Positions 59,095 through 64,000 of a stretch of DNA of 64,000 nt are shown here, in pieces. The stretch is from Coniella vitis. Its lineage: Eukaryota > Ascomycota > Sordariomycetes > Diaporthales > Schizoparmaceae. Where the stretch lies: the NCBI GenBank assembly GCA_011317545.1, contig WUJK01000004.1:2852001-2916000 (forward strand), in the 5' to 3' direction. Numbering within the stretch: position 1 is the stretch's first letter; each line of letters opens with the position of its first letter. Below the pieces are notes generated by a model, which did not search any database, had not been told where the DNA came from, and saw nothing but the letters and a program-made list of their open reading frames with translations. The position numbers and the translations under genes were made by a program.

Positions 59095-61250
59095 ATGTCT
59101 CTCTTCCAGTCCATCTCGACCGACAACCTCGACGAGCCCACGCCTTTCTGGACGCGCAAGGCTGCCATCTATGGCTTCATCATCACACTACTGGTAGGGC
59201 TGGCTGTTTGTTTCTTGTTGCTGCCGGTGCTGGGCCGTGGCGAACAAGGCGCTGACTGTGGTCTTGTGCAGGCTATTTCGTCCGTTTCCGCCTCGTTGCG
59301 CTTATACGTTCGCTTCTTTGTCTCGCGGTGCCCCGGCTGGGACGACTACTTCATCATCCTCATCATTGTACGGTCCTTGTATGCATGATTTCTCTCGTGG
59401 GGACAGCAGTGCTCATGCATGAAGCGCCGACTACACAGGCCTTGACTTGGGTCACGAATGTCGGGTCCCTCTTTCGTAAGTGCCCCCGCTGCCACCAGCC
59501 ACTCGCTCGCGATTTGCGGACACGGACTGACCTGCCATGGCCTCCATGCATCGCAGTCGTCAAGCATGGCTTGGGCCGCCACTTTGCGCTCTTGACGCTC
59601 GCCGAGATGGAGGACTTTATCCACGTACGTGGCCCGGCCCCAGACAAGCAGACAGCAGACCCTCCTCCTCCTCCTCCTCCTCCTCCTCCTTTGGGTCCTG
59701 TCCTCAGTCGTCCACGCATGCTGATTTTGGAATGAACCGCCACCTGGCTTAGATGTTCTGGTGGTGCAACGCCTGCTACAACATGTCCATGGCCGCCATC
59801 AAGCTGTCGCTCCTCTTCCAGTACCTGCGCCTCCTCGCCGACCACCCCGACTCGGACCGTGCCCAGCCGCGGCTGCTGCGCCTCGCCATCTACGCGCTGC
59901 TCGGCATCACCTCGGCCTGGGGCCTCGTCTACTCGCTGCTGGCGTGGGTGCCGTGCGTGCCCGTCTACGCCGACTGGGACTTTACCGTGCCGGCCACGCG
60001 CTACGGCTACGGCACCGACGACAAGCAGACCTTTGCCGAGACCTTTATGGTCCACGGCGCGTGCAACATGGCCATTGACATTGCCATCTTCTCGTTGCCC
60101 TTGTTCTCGCGGTCCATGTGGGCGACGGCCGGGCGGGCCAGGCAGTCTCGCATTGCCATGCTGTCGTTGTATGCGCTGGGCGTTCTGTAAGTGTTTTTCT
60201 TTTTTCTGTTGATATGTTTCTGGTTTTATCTTTCTCTTCTTTCTCTTCTTTCTCTTCTTTCTCTTCTTTCTCTTCTTTCTCTTCTTTCTCTTCTTTCTCT
60301 TCTTTCTCTTCTTTCTCTTCTTTCTCTTCTTTCTCTTCTTTCTCTTCTTTCTCTTCTTTCTCTTCTTTCTCTTCTTTCTCTTCTTTCTCTTCTTTCCTAT
60401 CCTTCTGCTTCTCCTTCTGCTTCTCCTCTACGGCACTTGTTCACTTTCCTTCATTCCCTATATAACCAAGCAGACTGACTGACCCATCACCACCACCGCA
60501 GCTCCGTCGTCTGCTCCATCTACCGCTTCGTCTCCATCGTCGAGCACAGAGCAGCCACCTACCCCAGCTTCGACCCGACCTGGTACGGCGCGACCGCCAT
60601 CGTGCTCTCCATCATCGAGGTCGACATCGCCACCACCATGGCCTCGCTGCCCGTCTTCTGGCCCTACCTGCGCCGCAACATCGACCGCATCATGATCACC
60701 CACGAGGTCGAGATCAAGGTCACAGAGCAGCACCAGCAGCAGCACCGTTTTGTCGAGAGTCGTCATCAACAAAGTATGCACAATAACAATCACAACAACA
60801 ACAACCACACAAACACAAACAGACTCAGTATGGGGAAATCGCAAGGAGGAGGAGGAGGAGGAGCCATCCAACTCGACCACACCGCGTACACGCCCTGGCT
60901 GGACAACGACGACAGAATGGTCGGGGAGCCCGCGCCGCCACCACTATCGCCACCACCACCACCACCGTCGTCGTTTGTGTCAGGCATGGGGAGCAGCCCC
61001 GGACGGGTGGTCAGAGGGATGATGGGCAAGGGGAAGGGGAAGAAGAAGAAGAAGAATGTCGCTGGGTTGACGCTGGGCGCGAGTGCTGCCATCTCGAGCG
61101 ACCCGATGCACCACCACCACACCAAGGCAGGCGAGGTCGTCGTCATGATGCGGGATCTGGGCCGCAGCTCGACGACTAACACCGACGACAATAATAGCAA
61201 CAACAATAACAACAACAACAACAACAACGACGACCTGGATGGTATCGACG

Positions 61251-61292
<42 letters not shown>

Positions 61293-61417
61293 ACGGTGGC
61301 AGCCCCGGGGAGATGGATTTGCCGTTTGACGGGACGCGGACGCGGTCGCCTGCGCTGAGGAGTCCGGATCGGGGGGCGTTCTTGACGAGGAATAGTAAGG
61401 AAGGCTTGTTACAGTAG
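59095..61417 (+). CDS. PTH11-like integral membrane protein (fungal rhodopsin-fold family), six exons
   Basis: Exons by eye: 59095-59193, 59272-59367, 59439-59475, 59557-59624, 59753-60186, 60502-61417; 1650 nt, 549 aa in frame. Seven helices are expected. Signatures: LRLYVRFFVSRCPGWDDYF at the second helix, KHGLGRHF, the FWWCNACYNMSMAAIKLSLLFQYLR helix, LVYSLLAWVPCVPV...W, and EVDIATTMASLPVFWPYL before the C-terminal tail. The family includes surface-sensing receptors of plant and insect pathogens; ligand and pathway here are unknown. The tail of about 200 residues is poorly conserved: poly-Pro, poly-Asn (AAC/AAT), poly-Ser (AGC) and poly-His runs. Exon 3 is only 37 nt and its borders are the weakest call. 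Intron 4 contains a CTC array (59662-59690) and intron 5 a 9-bp minisatellite. Confidence 0.88.
60231..60394 (+). repeat. 9-bp minisatellite (TTTCTCTTC)n in an intron
   Basis: About 18 nearly perfect head-to-tail copies of TTTCTCTTC, wholly pyrimidine, filling half of the 315-bp fifth intron of the PTH11-like gene. The acceptor used (CCGCAG at 60496-60501) lies about 100 bp beyond the array. Confidence 0.95.
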
Positions 61418-61524
61418 AGTTTTAGTTTTGTTTGTTTTTTTATTTCTTCTTCTTCTTCTTCTTCTTCTTCTTTTTTTTGTGCCTTGAAGGGTTTCCCTCT
61501 GTGTATGTATGTGTATGTGTGTAA

Positions 61525-61564
<40 letters not shown>

Positions 61565-61808
61565 TTATATGTTGGCGTTTGATATCCTCTGTTGAATGCT
61601 TGTGTTCCGGACCAAAAGGAGGCGTGGTGTATAAACCAAGGATCGACGGCGCCATCACAGGTCCCAACAGCGTGAAATGGAAGAAAGCAAAGGCACATGT
61701 CAGAAGGGGTTGTGTGGATGACGTTGAGAAAAAAAAAAGAAAGGCCCCCTTTTCCTGCTTTTGTCTTGTCCTTTTTATTTCTTCTTGTCTTTCTTTCTTT
61801 TTCCCGTT

Positions 61809-61841
<33 letters not shown>

Positions 61842-61942
61842 TCTTGCTTGCGACTTGAGGCGTTGTTGTTGTTGTTGTTGTATGTCGCCCAGGTCTTATA
61901 CCCCCCGGTTCTTGTTATTCCTTTATCGTTTCTTTCTTTCTT

Positions 61943-61998
<56 letters not shown>

Positions 61999-62668
61999 CC
62001 CTTCTCCGGCACGCTTTTGTTGGCCCAGGTGGCTTTTCCCAGCGTCCGTTGTTGAGATTCCACACACCTACCTGCATTTGAAGCCTCGAGAGCGAGCATA
62101 TGGCCCAGTTGGATATGTCCAAAAAAAAATAGCCTGGATAATACAACAACACTCGACTACTACTGACACAATTCCCATAGCCTGGGGAAAGAAAGGAAAA
62201 AAAAAAAAAAGAAAGAACGAAGAAAAAAAAGTACATTGGCGACACCAGCGTGCACAAAGCAAGAAAATAGACCAGAGGCTCTCGCTTGGATATTCAAGCG
62301 CCATAACATTTTTGTACTGTAGATCCGGGGATGAATTGGATAGATGGTAAAAAAGACCTCTGACCTCCCAAGCCTGAGGACCGTTTCCTGCCATCGTACA
62401 CAGAAACCCTATACCAACCGACCATGGTTCCATAAACGCCCCCAATCTTTATCCCTATCCCCTTCTCTCCCTTATAACCTTGTAAGTCCCAAAAACAAAC
62501 AACTCATACATATAAATATATATATATATATATCTCTCTCTCTCTCCCTACTCACACACACACACACACATCCACATCCACATAACACTCCGCTCAAAAC
62601 ACAAAAAAAGAAAAAAAAAAGAGAAAAAAAAAAAGAATCATAATCATAATCAACAACTACCACACCCC
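61418..62668. other. 1.25 kb spacer between convergent genes
   Basis: It contains a TTC array (61446-61473), a TA then TG compound dinucleotide array (61526-61563), a CT array (about 61810-61834), poly-T (61945-61998), a short A-run near 62197-62211, and TA/CT/CA arrays at 62514-62570. No gene was seen. Confidence 0.6.
61945..61998. repeat. poly-T tract (54 T)
   Basis: The longest homopolymer in the window, preceded by TTTC units. Confidence 0.95.
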
Positions 62669-63832
62669 TCACACCCACGTGCTCGGCCCAAACGTCTGGC
62701 CCGGCGGCACAACAGACCTCACCGCCGTCCCCGTGTAGTCGGCCGTCTGCAGAGCGCCCACGTTGCCGAACCAGTTGGGCGGGTCGAGCATCGAGAGATA
62801 GAGGCTGAAAAAGACGACAACGGTCGCCACAATGAGGCCGCAGTCGAGCGCGGCCGAGGTGATGTAGTTGTACTGCATCCACCACGCGCTCCAGCGGCGC
62901 TTGATGAAGAAGTTGAAGATTGTGCCGACGAGGCCCCAGCATCTGGAAATGTGAATTGTTAGAAAGGTCCAAGTGCTCATAAACCTGAAACTGGGCAGGC
63001 AGGGAGAAAGAAAGAAAAGAAAAGAAAAAAGGAAACAAAGTGAGTGAACAAGCGAAAGGCCAAAACTGTTGTAATTCCCCCTGCCTCCATTCGAAAAACA
63101 AACACACACACACACACACAAAACAAAAACTTACAAATAAATATACGTCGTAGCAGGAGGGAGATAGCCCGATCCGCCAAAGATAAGCGGCATGTGGATA
63201 TACCGCCACAGACTCCGCGGATGCTTGCGCGCAAAGAACCACGTCCCCAGCGGCGCCACGGCACCCACGAGCCAGAACCACCGCAAGCCATTGTACATGG
63301 CTCCCGTGCTAAACATCCTCCGTGCGCCAATGGCGCCCCAGATGACGCTGGCTGTGTAAAAGACCTTTTGGTTGGCGCAGGTGTATTGGTTGGCTTGGTC
63401 ATCGGAACTGGCGATGAATAGTGTGAGCAATGTGGAAAATGAGAAAACAAGATACAACAAAAAAAAACAACATACCAAACATCAGGAATATTCACCAACG
63501 CCCAATTCATCACAGTAATCTGCACAATCGCCGACCAAACACTCGCCACCAGCTGCGCCCAAAACATGCTCCGCGGGGGCACCTTCATGTAATGGCCCAG
63601 CTTCATGTCCTGCGCAAACCCGAGCGCCTGGAAGCAGCAGATGTAGCCGTAGTTCTTGAACATCATCATGGCGACGGGCCGGCCGGGCACGAGGTAGCCC
63701 ACAATGTATTCCGTGAGCAGGTTGAGGCCGAGCTGGATGTTGGTGATGGCTTGGATGATGCCAATGGGCACGGTGAAGACTACTGCGATGAGGATGCAGA
63801 CGATGAAGGCCCACCAGGGCAGATCGGTTGGC
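62669..63832 (-). CDS. OPT-family oligopeptide transporter, C-terminal part (5'-partial at right edge)
   Basis: Three 3'-terminal exons on the minus strand: 63832-63476, 63407-63135, 62942-62669, about 300 codons ending in TGA/TAA-type stop at 62669. They encode the last third of an OPT proton-coupled peptide transporter of the plasma membrane. Signatures: GIIQAITNIQLGLNLLTEYIVGY, YGYICCFQALGFAQDMKLGHYMKVPPR (split here across family blocks), ASVIWGAIGARRMF, HMPLIFGGSGYLPPATTYIY, and the final block with NFFIKRRW and MQYNYITSAALDCG. Splice phases agree at both internal introns (67 and 192 bp). Upstream exons lie beyond 64000. Whether the substrate is a peptide, glutathione or a metal-siderophore conjugate cannot be told from this part. 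Confidence 0.9.
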
Positions 63833-63929
63833 CTGTTTGTGAGTGTGAGTGTGATGTTTAGTTTGTGAACGATCAGCCAGCTGGGCTGGGCTGGGCCAGC
63901 CAGCTGAGGGCACATTGATAGCATAAGAG

Positions 63930-63977
<48 letters not shown>

Positions 63978-64000
63978 AAAGAAGAGAAAAGAAAAGAAAA
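63833..64000 (-). other. intron of the OPT gene running off the edge
   Basis: From the acceptor at 63833 (minus strand CAG) to the window end I see no coding signature. The region has a GGGCT-type repeat near 63882-63900 and a GA array at 63936-63974. The donor is probably outside the window, which would make this intron longer than 168 bp. Confidence 0.5.
63936..63974. repeat. (GA)n microsatellite
   Basis: About 19 GA units in the OPT intron, followed by GAAAA-type units to the window end. Confidence 0.95.

Noticed and set aside
60231..60394. CRISPR-like array
   Set aside because: Head-to-tail 9-bp units with no spacers, inside a eukaryotic intron; it is a minisatellite.

Overview
The window looks like nuclear DNA of a filamentous ascomycete (Pezizomycotina). 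The signs are short spliceosomal introns with GTAAGT-type donors and GCTGAC/GCTAAC-type branch points, single genes separated by multi-kilobase spacers, a nuclear tRNA-Gly with an anticodon-loop intron, and filamentous-fungal families (PTH11-like receptor, DHA-type MFS pump, multi-PAS hybrid histidine kinase, fungal bZIP and C2H2 factor). A member of Sordariomycetes, perhaps Hypocreales, is my guess, but the sequence alone does not prove the order.

Layout, left to right: the 3' end of a possible membrane-protein gene (1-107); a six-exon MFS efflux pump (269-2703, +); a two-exon single-pass surface protein with an EGF-like module (4247-7056, -); a 5.8 kb spacer; a low-complexity protein (12835-14883, -); a polytopic fungal membrane protein (19657-22317, -); tRNA-Gly(UCC) (24207-24291, -); a small secreted protein (25842-26825, +); a Dabb-domain protein (28955-29408, +) convergent with an SRPBCC/START-like protein (29624-30301, -); D-arabinono-1,4-lactone oxidase (31434-33047, +); a four-exon factor with both a bZIP basic region and a fungal C2H2 module (34265-37853, -); a type II membrane glycosyltransferase-like protein (39311-40572, -); a TauD/TfdA dioxygenase (41568-42617, +); a 6.8 kb spacer; a hybrid histidine kinase (49455-53953, +); a 5.1 kb repeat-rich spacer; a PTH11-like seven-helix protein (59095-61417, +); and the C-terminal part of an OPT oligopeptide transporter (62669-63832, -) running off the right edge.

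The genes do not form an obvious biosynthetic cluster. They read as ordinary chromosomal genes weighted to the cell surface and to sensing: two transporters, a receptor, a sensor kinase, surface and secreted proteins, and one unusual transcription factor. All exon chains were joined by eye; for each complete multi-exon gene the exon lengths sum to a multiple of three.

The most notable non-genic signal is the 9-mer TACTATGTA (reverse complement TACATAGTA). I found about 20 exact copies, all in spacers, against about 0.5 expected by chance. Spacers are also rich in homopolymers and homopurine/homopyrimidine microsatellites.
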